The position numbers and the translations under genes were made by a program. The notes under the pieces were generated by a model. The model did no database searches. It saw nothing but the letters and a program-made list of their open reading frames with translations, and was not told where the DNA came from. A stretch of DNA of 64,000 nucleotides from Streptomyces sp. 378 (GTDB lineage: Bacteria > Actinomycetota > Actinomycetes > Streptomycetales > Streptomycetaceae): positions 1 to 64,000 of the forward strand of contig NZ_JASKMS010000009.1 in the NCBI RefSeq assembly GCF_030124145.1, in the 5' to 3' direction. Shown piece by piece: positions 51,708 to 60,173 of the stretch (its first letter is position 1; each line of letters begins with the position of its first letter).

Positions 51708-52718
51708 TCACTCCTCCTGCCGTCGCCCGTGCCCGCCGTCCTCCGCAGAGGCCCGGCCGTCCGCGACCTCGCCCGCGGTGAGGTGCTCCAGGACCTCGAC
51801 CAGTTCCTGGCAGGCGCGCTCCACGGAACGCCGCGTGTAGATCTGCTCGGTGATCACGGCCGACAGGATCAGGGCGGTGAGCGCCATCGCCCCGTTGAAG
51901 GCCTGCAGCTTCATCATCACCTCGACCCGGCTGAGCCGTTCGAACGGCCCGACCCGGTCGGTCGCCGCCACCGTGGTCAGGACCGAGGCGAACAGGGCGC
52001 ACAACAAGCTGCCGGCCAGTTGGAACCGCAGCGCCGCCCAGATCAGCAGGGGGTAGACGAGGAACAGCAGACTGACCGGGCTCTGCGCGGCCAGCGGCAC
52101 GAGGCAGCAGGCGATGACCGCGAGTCCCGTGGCCTCCTTCCAGCGGGCCAGGGAAAGCGGCAGGCGCACGCGGGACAGCAGGAGCAGGACGGGTGTGACG
52201 ATCAGTACGCCCATCGCGTCACCCACCCACCAGGCCAGCCATACCGCCCAGAAGCCCGACCACTCGATCTTGCCCGTGGCGATCAGGATCCCGGCGCCGG
52301 TGGTGGAACTGATCAGCATGGCGGCGAAGGCACCTAGGAACACCAGCGCGAGACCGTCCCGCAGTCGCGCGAGGTCGGTGCGGAATCCGGCGCGGCGCAA
52401 CAGCAGGTACCCGACGACGGGGGCGGCCGTGTTGCCCGCCAGGACGGCGAGAGCCGAGGGCGTCGGGGAGGTGAGGGACAGGATGATGAGGAAGGCGCCC
52501 AGGGCGATTCCGGGCCAGCAGCGCAGCCCGAGGAGGAGCAGACAGGCGACCGAGACGCCGGTGGGGGGCCAGATGGGGGTGACGACCGCCCCCTCGACGA
52601 CCAGTTCCCGCAGCAGTCCCAGCCGCCCGGAGGCGTAGTAGCAGGCGGCGACGGCCAGCGTCTGCAGAGCGATGACGACCGGCGTACGCAGATCATGGCT
52701 ACCCACCACAGCAGCCAT
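51708..52718 (-). CDS. MASE1-domain integral membrane protein
   Basis: Protein of 336 residues with eight or so TM helices. 'VVTPIWPPTGVSVACLLLLGLRCWPGIALGAFL' is the MASE1 signature and 'WLAWWVGDAMGVLIVTPVLLLL' the second. The C-terminus ends in a short cytoplasmic helix ('RSVERACQELVEVLEHLTAG') and disordered tail. MASE1 is usually the sensor half of histidine kinases or cyclases; here it stands alone. The gene before it (51 bases upstream) encodes a soluble PP2C phosphatase, which may supply the missing output. Confidence 0.87.
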   Translation of the reverse strand: MAAVVGSHDLRTPVVIALQTLAVAACYYASGRLGLLRELVVEGAVVTPIWPPTGVSVACLLLLGLRCWPGIALGAFLIILSLTSPTPSALAVLAGNTAAPVVGYLLLRRAGFRTDLARLRDGLALVFLGAFAAMLISSTTGAGILIATGKIEWSGFWAVWLAWWVGDAMGVLIVTPVLLLLSRVRLPLSLARWKEATGLAVIACCLVPLAAQSPVSLLFLVYPLLIWAALRFQLAGSLLCALFASVLTTVAATDRVGPFERLSRVEVMMKLQAFNGAMALTALILSAVITEQIYTRRSVERACQELVEVLEHLTAGEVADGRASAEDGGHGRRQEE

Positions 52719-52769
52719 GAGACACCGGGGCCGCCGCCTCTGCGAGGCGGGAGCGGGTGTCGTGCGGCC

Positions 52770-53600
52770 CTATGGCTGAGCGTCCGGGCCGTCGAGTCCG
52801 ACCACGAGGACGGCTGCGTCGTCGTCGTGCCCCACGCGCTCGGCACCCTTGATCACGGCTGCCGCGAGCGCGTCGACGTCCATACCCGCCACCGCCGCGA
52901 TGCCCGCGAGCCGCGTCACCTGGTCGAGTCCCTCCTCCAGCCGCATCGACGGCCCCTCCACGACGCCGTCCGTGAGCAGCACGAACACACCGCCCGCCGT
53001 GAGCTCGTACCGGGTCACCGGATACGGGGTCCCCACCTGTACCCCCAGGGGCGGCCCGCCCTCGTCCTCGGTGATGCCGGACTTCCCGTCCGGCGTGGCC
53101 CAGACGCGGGGCAGATGCCCGGCCCGCGCGCTCTCCAGCACCCCCGCACACGGGTCGAGCCGCATGAAGGTGCAGGTGGCGAACAGGTCGGCGCCCAAGG
53201 ACAGCAGCAGATCGTTGGTCCGCTTCAGCACCTCGCCCGGATCGCTGGTGACCGAGGCGAGCGCCCGCAGCCCGGCCCGTACCTGCCCCATGAAGGCCGC
53301 GGCCTCGATGTTGTGACCCTGGACGTCGCCGATGGACAGACCGACCCGGCCGTCGCCCAAGGCGAAGGCGTCGTACCAGTCACCGCCCACGTTGAGGCCC
53401 TGACAGGCGGGTGTGTACCGCACGGCCAGGTGCAGCCCGCGTGCGAGGGGCAGATCCCGCGGCAGCATGCCGCGCTGCAGGGCGATCGCCAGTTCGACCC
53501 GGGATCGCTGCATCTCGGCCTGCGCACGCGCCTGTGCCGTCAGGGCCCCGAGCCGGGTCAGCAGCTCGTCGCCGTCGTCCGTCGTGCCGGTGCGGGACAT
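52770..53600 (-). CDS. PP2C-type SpoIIE serine phosphatase
   Basis: Soluble phosphatase of 276 residues. A coiled N-terminus ('LLTRLGALTAQARAQAEMQRSRVELAIALQRGMLP') joins directly to the catalytic domain with 'GGDWYDAFALGDGRVGLSIGDVQGHNIEAAAFMG', 'SARAGHLPRVWA', 'GVFVLLTDGVVE' and the last metal motif 'VGHDDDAAVLVVG'. It lacks the PAS/GAF parts and ATPase of its larger relatives in this window. It probably dephosphorylates an anti-anti-sigma factor that is not encoded here. First gene of a likely unit with MASE1 and perhaps MOSC. Confidence 0.9.
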   Translation of the reverse strand: MSRTGTTDDGDELLTRLGALTAQARAQAEMQRSRVELAIALQRGMLPRDLPLARGLHLAVRYTPACQGLNVGGDWYDAFALGDGRVGLSIGDVQGHNIEAAAFMGQVRAGLRALASVTSDPGEVLKRTNDLLLSLGADLFATCTFMRLDPCAGVLESARAGHLPRVWATPDGKSGITEDEGGPPLGVQVGTPYPVTRYELTAGGVFVLLTDGVVEGPSMRLEEGLDQVTRLAGIAAVAGMDVDALAAAVIKGAERVGHDDDAAVLVVGLDGPDAQP

Positions 53601-53984
53601 TGATCACTCCGGCGAGGATGGCCACGGTAGGTGACGACCCGAGAAGGCGAATCACCTGATTTACGTCCATAGGATGATACTCAGGCAATGGTCCATGTGA
53701 CGACTTCACGACCTCCGGCAGCCCTCACCGCGCGTCCCGCCCCGCCTCGCGTGATGGAGGCCGCCGCCCCGCAGGCCTCGGGCCGTCTCACCGGGAGTCC
53801 GGCCGGGACGCATCCCGCGCTCGCGGCTCTGGCCCGGGTGGTCGATGACAGAGGCAGGCCCCGTCGGCGGGGTGCGGATGGGCGAAGCAGCCGGGCATCG
53901 GAAGACCGTCCGGGACCCCCGGCGGGCGACTCCACGGACGCCCGACGGTCAGGAAGAGCGGTCATGAACGGCCTCCGGCTGTGA
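53601..53984. other. 384-base region, possible small frame only
   Basis: Between the leftward phosphatase gene and the end of the phosphate transporter gene. A 98-codon frame at 53688-53984 (plus strand) has high but falling third-position GC and no ribosome-binding site; its product is Pro/Arg/Ala-rich. I do not accept it as a gene. The sequence TAGGATGATACTC near 53675 may be promoter-like. Confidence 0.4.
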
Positions 53985-54983
53985 TCACAGACCGGTGACG
54001 GCGTGCAGGAGGAGATAGAGCGCCGCGGCCGGGATCCCCGCACCGGGAAACGTGAGGACCCAGGCGGTACCGATCGAACCGACCACCTGCCAGCGTACGG
54101 CGGAGAAGCGCTTGGTGGCACCGGCACCCAGGATGGCCGCGGTGATCGTCTGGGTGGTCGAGATCGGCGCCTTCAACAGGAACGCGGTCGTGTAGAGGAC
54201 GGCCGCGGCCGCGGTCTCGGCGGCGAACCCGCGCGGCGGATCGAGATGCACGATGCGCCGCCCCAGGGTGGTGATGATGCGGCGCCCGCCCGTGTACGTC
54301 CCGGCCGCCATGGCGGCCGCCACGACCGCGATCACCCACACCGGCACGGAGAAGTCGTCCTGCCAGCCGGCCGTGACCAGCGCCAGCACGATGACCCCCA
54401 TGGTCTTCTGTGCGTCCTGCAAGCCGTGCCCCAGCCCCATGGCGGCGGCGGAGACGGTCTGCGCGAGACGGAACCGCCGTGTGAGGCGCCGTGGTGTCGA
54501 TCGGCGGAACAGCCAGAGGATGCCGATGTGCAGCAGGTACCCGAGCACCACGCCGACCAGCGGGGACAGCAGCATCGGCAGGATGACCTTGTCCACGATG
54601 CCCGACCAGTACACCGTGGCGGACGCGGCGAGCGCGGCGCCGACCAGCCCGCCGATCAGGGCGTGCGAGGACGAGGTGGGCAGCCCCCGCCACCACGTGA
54701 ACACGTTCCACCCGATGGCGCCGAGGAGCGCGCACAGGACCAGCAGCAGCCCCGAGATCGCCTGGGGCGCTCCGATGATGCCGCTGCCGACGGTCTGCGC
54801 GACCTCGGTCCCGAGGAAGGCGCCGCAGAAGTTCATCACCGCGGCCATGGCCAGTGCCACGCGCGGGGTCAGGGCCCTGGTGGAGATCGAGGTGGCGATC
54901 GCGTTCGCGGCGTCGTGGAAGCCGTTGGTGAAGTCGAACGTCAGGCCCACGATGATGATCAGCACCACGAGAGTGAGCTCCAT
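53985..54983 (-). CDS. pitA: Low-affinity inorganic phosphate transporter (PiT family)
   Basis: Proton- or sodium-coupled phosphate/metal-phosphate permease of 332 residues. The ATG at 54983 is chosen because AAAGGTG precedes it. 'FDFTNGFHDAANAIATSISTRAL' near the N-terminus and 'LKAPISTTQTITAAILGAGA' in the second half are the duplicated PiT signatures. About ten TM helices. No adjacent pit-accessory (DUF47) gene is present, although actinobacteria often have one. Divergent from the DUF998 gene, 137 bases apart. Confidence 0.93.
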   Translation of the reverse strand: MELTLVVLIIIVGLTFDFTNGFHDAANAIATSISTRALTPRVALAMAAVMNFCGAFLGTEVAQTVGSGIIGAPQAISGLLLVLCALLGAIGWNVFTWWRGLPTSSSHALIGGLVGAALAASATVYWSGIVDKVILPMLLSPLVGVVLGYLLHIGILWLFRRSTPRRLTRRFRLAQTVSAAAMGLGHGLQDAQKTMGVIVLALVTAGWQDDFSVPVWVIAVVAAAMAAGTYTGGRRIITTLGRRIVHLDPPRGFAAETAAAAVLYTTAFLLKAPISTTQTITAAILGAGATKRFSAVRWQVVGSIGTAWVLTFPGAGIPAAALYLLLHAVTGL

Positions 54984-55120
54984 GCCGATCACCTTTCACC
55001 GCCGACCGCACGGTTCCATCCTGCGCTTCTCCCGGCCCGGCGGACGGTGTGGCTACGCCACGCGGGGCGCACTCCACGGAGGCACTCGGTGACGCGGATG
55101 CACCGTTTTACGGTGCCCTG

Positions 55121-55714
55121 ATGCGATCCGTACCAACGTGGGCACTGGTGTCGTCGGGGTGTGCGCCGGTCGTCCTGATCATGGGCTGGCTGGTGGCGGC
55201 GTCGCTGCAGGGATCCCCGTACGACCCCGCCGCCCAGACGATCAGCGTCCTGGCGGCTCCCGGAGACTCGGGTTCCTGGGTGATGGCGGCGGCGTTCGTC
55301 GCGTTGGGCTTCTGCCACCTGCTGACGGCGTGGGGGCTGCGTCCGGCCGCGGCCCCGGGACGGATGGCGCTGGCGGCCGGGGGAGTGTCGGCGCTGGTGG
55401 TGGCGGTGGTTCCGGCGCCGAGCAGCGGAGGCTCCCTGAGTCACGGTTCCGTGGCCGCCGTGGGCTTCGCCGTGCTCGCGGCCTGGCCCGTCCTGGCCGC
55501 CAGGGCCGGTGCCGCCGTGCCGTGGGCCCTGCTTTCCTCCTTGGGGGCGGCCGCAGTGATGGCGGCCGGGGCGGCCTGGTTCCTGGTCGAGCTGCATTCC
55601 CACGGCGTGGTCGGCGTGGCCGAGCGCGCGGTGACGACCATCCAGTCGCTCTGGCCCTTCGTCGTCGTCCTCTCCTGCCTGCGCGCCTCTCTGCGTGACG
55701 GCTCCCCGACATGA
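55121..55714 (+). CDS. DUF998 membrane protein
   Basis: Protein of 197 residues from the ATG at 55121; a GTG at 55049 would add an unlikely soluble leader. Six TM helices, with 'ALVSSGCAPVVLIMGWLVAASLQGSPYDPAAQTISVLAAPGD' giving the DUF998 opening (a Ser/Asp motif 'YDP..QTIS'). Function unknown. Small, hydrophobic and probably monocistronic. No ribosome-binding site of note. Codon use is ordinary. Confidence 0.8.
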   Translation: MRSVPTWALVSSGCAPVVLIMGWLVAASLQGSPYDPAAQTISVLAAPGDSGSWVMAAAFVALGFCHLLTAWGLRPAAAPGRMALAAGGVSALVVAVVPAPSSGGSLSHGSVAAVGFAVLAAWPVLAARAGAAVPWALLSSLGAAAVMAAGAAWFLVELHSHGVVGVAERAVTTIQSLWPFVVVLSCLRASLRDGSPT

Positions 55715-55760
55715 CCGAGTGCGTCCGCAGGCATTGACAGGTACGGACCAACGCGGAACG

Positions 55761-55776
55761 CTGAGAGCGCTCTCAG
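55761..55776. promoter_or_regulatory. LacI-type operator CTGAGAGCGCTCTCAG before the GH64 gene
   Basis: Perfect 16-base palindrome, 37 bases before the start codon. Its inner 14 bases are identical to the site at 45884-45897. Expected to bind a LacI-family repressor that senses a product of beta-glucan or similar breakdown; the regulator is not encoded within the window unless it is the partial gene at 1-232. Confidence 0.82.
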
Positions 55777-55813
55777 AACACCGAATCGGCCAACTGTCGA
55801 ACGGAGGCAGAGC

Positions 55814-57019
55814 GTGTTCCGAACTCTCAGACGCCGGGTCACGGCTGCGGGGCTGTCCCTCGCCACGATCCTCGCCGGCTCACTGCTGGCGACCGGAGCG
55901 GGTGCGCCGGCCCACGCCGCCGTCCCGGCGACCATCCCTCTGAAGATCACCAACAACTCGGCCCGTGGCGAGCAGCTGTACATCTACAACCTCGGCACCG
56001 AACTCTCGTCCGGACGGCAGGGCTGGGCCGACGCGGGCGGCACCTTCCACCCCTGGCCGGTGGGCGGCAACCCCCCGACTCCCGCCCCCGACGCCTCGAT
56101 CCCGGGCCCGGCGGCAGGGCAGTCGGCCACCATCCGCATGCCGAAGTTCTCCGGCCGCGTGTACTTCTCCTACGGTCAGAAACTGGTCTTCAAGCTCACC
56201 ACCGGGGGCCTGGTCCAACCCGCCGTGCAGAACCCGACCGACCCCAACCGGAACATCCTGTTCAACTGGTCGGAGTACACCCTCAACGACTCGGGCCTGT
56301 GGATCAACAGCACCCAGGTCGACATGTTCTCCGCCCCCTACGCGGTGGGAGTGCAGCGAGCCGACGGGAGCACCGTGAGCACCGGGCGGCTCAAGCCCGG
56401 CGGATACCACGGCTTCTTCAACGCCCTCAGGGGACAGCCCGGTGGCTGGGCCAACCTGATCCAGACCCGCCCCGACGGGACCGTGCTGCGCGCCCTGTCG
56501 CCCCTGTACGGGCTCGAGACCGGCGCGCTGCCCGCCACCGTCATGGACGACTACATCAACCGCGTCTGGCGGAAGTACTCCACCTCCACCCTGACGGTGA
56601 CCCCGTTCGCCGACCGGCCCGGCATCAAGTACTACGGCCGGGTCTCCGGCGGCGTCATGAACTTCACCGACAGCGCCGGGGCGGTGGTCACCGGCTTCCA
56701 GAAGCCGGACGCCTCCTCGGTCTTCGGCTGTCACAGGAACCTCGACGCCCCGAACGACCGCATACGCGGGCCGATCTCACGCACCCTGTGCGCCGGCTTC
56801 AACCGCTCCACCCTGCTGGTCAACGCCCATCAGCCCGATGCGATTTCCGCCGACTTCTACAAGGACAACGTCACCAATCACTACGCACGCAAGATCCACG
56901 CCCAGATGGCTGACGGAAAGGCGTACGCCTTCGCCTTCGATGACGTGGGCCATCATGAGTCACTGGTGCACGACGGCAATCCGCGCCAGGCCTACCTCAC
57001 GCTCGACCCACTCAACTGA
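55814..57019 (+). CDS. Secreted GH64 beta-1,3-glucanase (laminaripentaose-producing type)
   Basis: Exported enzyme of 401 residues from a GTG. Signal peptide 1-35 ('AGLSLATILAGSLLATGAGAPAHA'). The mature protein shows the GH64 thaumatin-like/barwin fold: 'IPLKITNNSARGEQLYIYNLGTEL', 'GRVYFSYGQKLVFKL', 'NWSEYTLNDSGLWINSTQVDMFSAPYAV', where the catalytic Glu and Asp of the family lie, and 'AFAFDDVGHHESLVHDGNP'. It has no carbohydrate-binding tail. It hydrolyses beta-1,3-glucan of fungal or plant origin. Under the LacI-type operator at 55761. Terminator hairpin at 57073-57107. Confidence 0.9.
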   Translation: MFRTLRRRVTAAGLSLATILAGSLLATGAGAPAHAAVPATIPLKITNNSARGEQLYIYNLGTELSSGRQGWADAGGTFHPWPVGGNPPTPAPDASIPGPAAGQSATIRMPKFSGRVYFSYGQKLVFKLTTGGLVQPAVQNPTDPNRNILFNWSEYTLNDSGLWINSTQVDMFSAPYAVGVQRADGSTVSTGRLKPGGYHGFFNALRGQPGGWANLIQTRPDGTVLRALSPLYGLETGALPATVMDDYINRVWRKYSTSTLTVTPFADRPGIKYYGRVSGGVMNFTDSAGAVVTGFQKPDASSVFGCHRNLDAPNDRIRGPISRTLCAGFNRSTLLVNAHQPDAISADFYKDNVTNHYARKIHAQMADGKAYAFAFDDVGHHESLVHDGNPRQAYLTLDPLN

Positions 57020-57072
57020 CGGGCCACTGAACGCCGTCGAGTGCGGGGCCTTCCGCTCTTTCATCTCCCTCG

Positions 57073-57107
57073 CCGCCGGCGCCGCGAACTGATCGCGGCG
57101 CCGGCGG
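57073..57107 (+). terminator. GH64 terminator hairpin
   Basis: CCGCCGGCGCCGCGA (57073-57087) pairs perfectly with TCGCGGCGCCGGCGG (57093-57107), 5-base loop, 53 bases after the stop. Confidence 0.88.
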
Positions 57108-57210
57108 TCCAGCCGCACTCGCCTGTGGGTCGCGTCCACCAGGACTCCGTGGGCCATGACGTGGGCTGTTCATCTCGACCGCTCGACGGCGTGGAGGGGG
57201 CGCCGAGTCG

Positions 57211-57636
57211 TCAACGGCTCGCGGCGGCGGTCACCGTGGCGGGATCCACGCCGGTCAGTTCGACGATGCGGTGCGGTGCCACGCCGGCGGCCAGTGCGCG
57301 TCCGATCAGACCGTCCCGCCCGTCCGTACGGTCACGGTAGGCGAGCAGTTCCTCCTCCAGCCGGGCCAGCGGCTCCGGTGCCAGCTGGTGACGGAGGCGG
57401 TTCAGCTCCTCGTCGCTCAGCGGGACGGGCAGTCGTTCCGCTCCCTCGGGCACGGCCGCCGTCTCCTCCGGCGGCAGCAGACGCAGGTGTGGCGAGGTCG
57501 GCGTGCTGCCCTGGGCGTCGAGCCAGGCGCGAACCGCGGGAGTCTCCATACAGGCGAGTTCACCGACGGCGGCCGGCGCCACACCGAGCGGCGCGGACAC
57601 GTCGTCAAGCAGGAACAAGTAGGCGTCGTCGGTCAT
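57211..57636 (-). CDS. Small hypothetical protein
   Basis: Soluble acidic protein of 141 residues, ATG with GAAGGAG upstream. Pattern: 'DDAYLFLLDDVSAPLGVAPAAVGELACMETPAVRAWLDAQG', a Pro/Glu linker, then helix 'LSDEELNRLRHQLAPEPLARLEEELLAYRDR' and 'IGRALAAGVAPHRIVELTGVDPATVTAA', which looks like a helix-turn-helix. Similar small proteins occur widely in Streptomyces; I cannot assign a function. Monocistronic. Confidence 0.72.
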   Translation of the reverse strand: MTDDAYLFLLDDVSAPLGVAPAAVGELACMETPAVRAWLDAQGSTPTSPHLRLLPPEETAAVPEGAERLPVPLSDEELNRLRHQLAPEPLARLEEELLAYRDRTDGRDGLIGRALAAGVAPHRIVELTGVDPATVTAAASR

Positions 57637-57821
57637 CCGCGGCTCCTTCTCAACAGGTGGCTGATCGCCATCCCATTACCCCGCCGCGCGCGGATTACCG
57701 CCGCATCACCCCGAACGGGTAGGGCCACCCGCGTGCGGGCGGTGTCACATCGCCCCAGCTCAGAAACCGGGGGCCGGGCACAGCTATCACGCCGCACGCC
57801 TGTCACCTCGCCCGGCACGCC

Positions 57822-58586
57822 TCAGTGCTCGGCACCGGCTGTCTCCCATCCGGCTGCCCCGCCACCCCGGGCGGTCTCCCAGGGCCGGGGGCCGGTGCCC
57901 TCCGTCCACGCCTCCAGGGTCTCCCGGTCGACGCACACGATCCCGCACTGGTCGGCGTACTCGACCGCCGGTGCTGTGAAGTCGCTCGTGCAGACGAGCA
58001 CGGCGATGTCGGCCTCGTGCACGGTGAAGCACGTGCCGCCGAAACGCTGGAGGTCCTGGGAGCCGACGCGATGGGAGGGGGCGTAGTGCTTGCACTGGAT
58101 GACGACCCGCCGCCCGTCGGGCGTCGCGGCCATGACATCGGCGCCCAGGTCCCCGGCGCCTCCCACGACGTCGACACCGGAGCAGCCGTCGCGTTCGCAG
58201 AGGGCGGCTATCGCCTCCTCGAACTCCTCGGGTGTGAGGGCGTCGTAGTCGACGGCGACCTCGACGGCCGCCCGCGGGCGAGGCACGGGGGGCGCCTCCA
58301 GTACATCGGCAGCCTCCCTCGCCGCCTCGTCGAGCGCTGCCGCGGCCCGGCGGGCCGCCCTCGCCAGGTGCACCCGGCGCCGTAGGCCCAGACATCCCGC
58401 GACACCCACCGCGACCAGCACGAACATCCAGGCAGGACGCCGCTCGACGGCATCCGCCACCACGCGGGCGGCGAGCCCGAGGACGCACACGACCACGGCG
58501 AGGAACAGGAAGAACAGGGCGGTCGACCGAAGATCGAACCCATACCGGCGTTTCGCGAACGGTGTACGGCGCCCAGGCATTGTCAC
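57822..58586 (-). CDS. Membrane-anchored Mrr-type restriction endonuclease-like protein
   Basis: Protein of 254 residues. Two TM helices at about 20-43 ('TALFFLFLAVVVCVLGLAARVV') and 52-68 lead into a helical linker. The PD-(D/E)xK nuclease domain at about 110-230 has 'LTPEEFEEAIAALCERDGCSGVDVVGGAGDLGADVMA' and 'VVIQCKHYAPSHRVGSQDLQRFGG', supplying Asp and QxK; 'ADIAVLVCTSDFTAPAVEYADQCGIVCVD' follows. Mrr proteins cut methylated DNA; the membrane-bound Actinomycete subset is of unknown purpose. No methylase is near. ATG preceded by a poor ribosome-binding site. Confidence 0.85.
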   Translation of the reverse strand: MTMPGRRTPFAKRRYGFDLRSTALFFLFLAVVVCVLGLAARVVADAVERRPAWMFVLVAVGVAGCLGLRRRVHLARAARRAAAALDEAAREAADVLEAPPVPRPRAAVEVAVDYDALTPEEFEEAIAALCERDGCSGVDVVGGAGDLGADVMAATPDGRRVVIQCKHYAPSHRVGSQDLQRFGGTCFTVHEADIAVLVCTSDFTAPAVEYADQCGIVCVDRETLEAWTEGTGPRPWETARGGGAAGWETAGAEH

Positions 58587-58649
58587 GACATCCCCCCTCT
58601 TGGGACCAACAGCAAGATCACCCCCACCGTCTTCCCAAGATCGCCACCT
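58587..58649. other. Upstream edge of the Mrr-type gene
   Basis: Sixty or so bases of promoter-length sequence; no gene. The decayed stretch 58650-59374 follows. Confidence 0.4.
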
Positions 58650-58985
58650 TCACCGCTCACGCCGCCCTGCGTGAGGTGTCCCTGCCGGAGAGCACGGGGT
58701 CTGGTCCGGAGGCGACCAGCTGCTACCGGAAGGCGCGGACCTCACCGGGCCGCCGAACTCCGTCGTCACTCGTTCCCGAATGCGCCACCAGCAGCGTCCC
58801 GCCGTCCACTCGCTCGCCCACCCCGGATCCGGGAGCGTACGGCGCGCGAACTCTGCGTCGATGCGCTCCACCAGACGACCCAGATCCGCCCGGGCTCCAC
58901 TCGGCAGGTGTCACAGGGCCACTTCCAGGGCGTCTCGGCCGTCCTCGATCTCGATGCCGGACTGTCGTAAGGGCCGGTCAGACAG
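58650..58985 (-). pseudogene. Hypothetical gene broken by an in-frame stop and frameshift
   Basis: In one minus-strand frame the sequence reads 'IEIEDGRDALEVAL', a TGA at 58911-58913, then 'HLPSGARADLGRLVERIDAE' and 'FARRTLPDPGWASEWTAGRC'. The stop (CTG TGA CAC) is one C-to-T step from an Arg codon. Upstream the frame shifts at about 58960 ('CLTGPYDSP' in another frame). The segment is well composed, and I judge it a once-intact soluble helical protein. The part between 58986 and 59374 shows no coherent coding frame. Confidence 0.65.
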
Positions 58986-59374
58986 CGTCCCGGCTGACGG
59001 AAAGCCCACTCGAACCGCCGGAGAGCGTGGGCAACGGCGTCCGGCCACAGATGCTCGGCCTCACACGCTGCACCGCGGCCCGGGTCCGAGCCGATACGGA
59101 CGGGATCCGGCGCACCGGCATGTGCTCGTACGGCCGCCACCGCTCGGCGCGGGCAGCCTGGGACGCCTACGCGGCATCGCCCTTTCGGGTCAGAACCATG
59201 CCGACATCCTGGCACGGCCGATGTCCGGGGCAGAGGTGTGGGACACACAACGAGCCTGCGCACGCGGAAGGGGCGGCATAGGGTGTCGCGCATGGGAAAC
59301 GCGCGCTCCACAGGGCCGACCGGCTTCAGGTAGCCCGCCAGGAGATACCTGGTGGTTGCCGCGACAGGAGTCCC

Positions 59375-59764
59375 ATGGCTCGCACCGCCCGCCATCTTCC
59401 CCCTTCACCGAGCCGGAGCGCAGATGACCGCTCGTCAGGAACGCCCTGGCATTACGTGGTTCTCCACGATCTCCGGTACAGCGCACGCAGCCTCACCGAT
59501 GCGGCAAGAGAGGCCAGAAGGCCCCGACCTCGCAGGATCCGGCGCACGGTGGAGATCTACTCGTTCCCTCGACACCAGCGGGACCGCTCCGTCGCCGAGT
59601 GGTCCGCAGCGCACGAACGCCGGGAGCGGCAGCGTCTGCGCACCCAAGTGGAGGCTCTGGTGAAGCTGGTGAATTCCCCCGGAGACCGACTCGCCCTCGA
59701 TACCGCGGAGTCGGTGGACATCCCGCCGGCGCGTCATCGGCGCAGCTCCCTCTGGCTCGCCTAG
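59375..59764 (+). CDS. Small basic hypothetical protein
   Basis: Protein of 129 residues starting at an ATG with CAGGAG seven bases upstream. 'TPWHYVVLHDLRYSARSLTDAAREARRPRPRRI' is followed by 'VEIYSFPRHQRDRSVAEWSAAHERRERQRLRTQVEALVKLVN'. A positively charged helix dominates the second half. No known family. It ends tail-to-tail with the next pseudogene; the shared CTAG provides both stop codons. Confidence 0.55.
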   Translation: MARTARHLPPSPSRSADDRSSGTPWHYVVLHDLRYSARSLTDAAREARRPRPRRIRRTVEIYSFPRHQRDRSVAEWSAAHERRERQRLRTQVEALVKLVNSPGDRLALDTAESVDIPPARHRRSSLWLA

Positions 59765-60173
59765 CGAGGCCCCTCCCGTACCGGGCGGTTGAGTGGCACG
59801 TCGGGATACCTGGGCCGCAGGTGGATCCGGTCGAACTGCCCGCCGTGGTCGTCGTTCGTGGTCTTGTGGCTGTTGCCGGCGTAGGCGGCGCGGGAGCCGG
59901 ACAGGGTGACGTTCTCGCTGACACTGTGCTCGGCCGGCGACACCTCGATGTCGGGGGAGGAGCCGAAGGAGGCGGAGGGAAGACGCCCTTCAGGTAGCAG
60001 GTGACGCCGGACTTGGCCTTGGCGGTGACGAGGAAGTAGCCGCCCGCCTGTGTCTGCGAGCTCAGCTTGAAGGTCAGGTACTTGGTTTCGCAGGCCCGCA
60101 CGGTGTCGCCAGTGCTGTCGGCGGTGGCGGTGGCGGTCGCGGTGGTGGTGAGAGACACCGCCGCGACACCCAC
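59761..60173 (-). pseudogene. Exported DUF4232-like protein with a single-base frameshift
   Basis: From about 60173 the minus strand reads 'VGVAAVSLTTTATATATAD', then 'TVRACETKYLTFKLSSQTQ' and 'AGGYFLVTAKAKSGVTCYLKGVFP'. One missing base at 59978-59982 then throws it out of frame, and the sequence resumes in the next frame as 'SASFGSSPDIEVSPAEHS' and 'VSENVTLSGSRAAYAGNS', ending at 59761. Two cysteines and a Ser/Thr-rich beta pattern resemble DUF4232 exported proteins. The signal peptide is truncated. The single lesion looks recent. Confidence 0.65.

Noticed and set aside
53688..53984. A 98-codon plus-strand frame
   Set aside because: No ribosome-binding site, falling third-position GC and low-complexity product; treated as intergenic.
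57114..57190. Sequence resembling a transposase end ('MAHGVLVDATHRRVRLD' on the minus strand)
   Set aside because: Too short and without inverted repeats or catalytic residues; the similarity could be chance.
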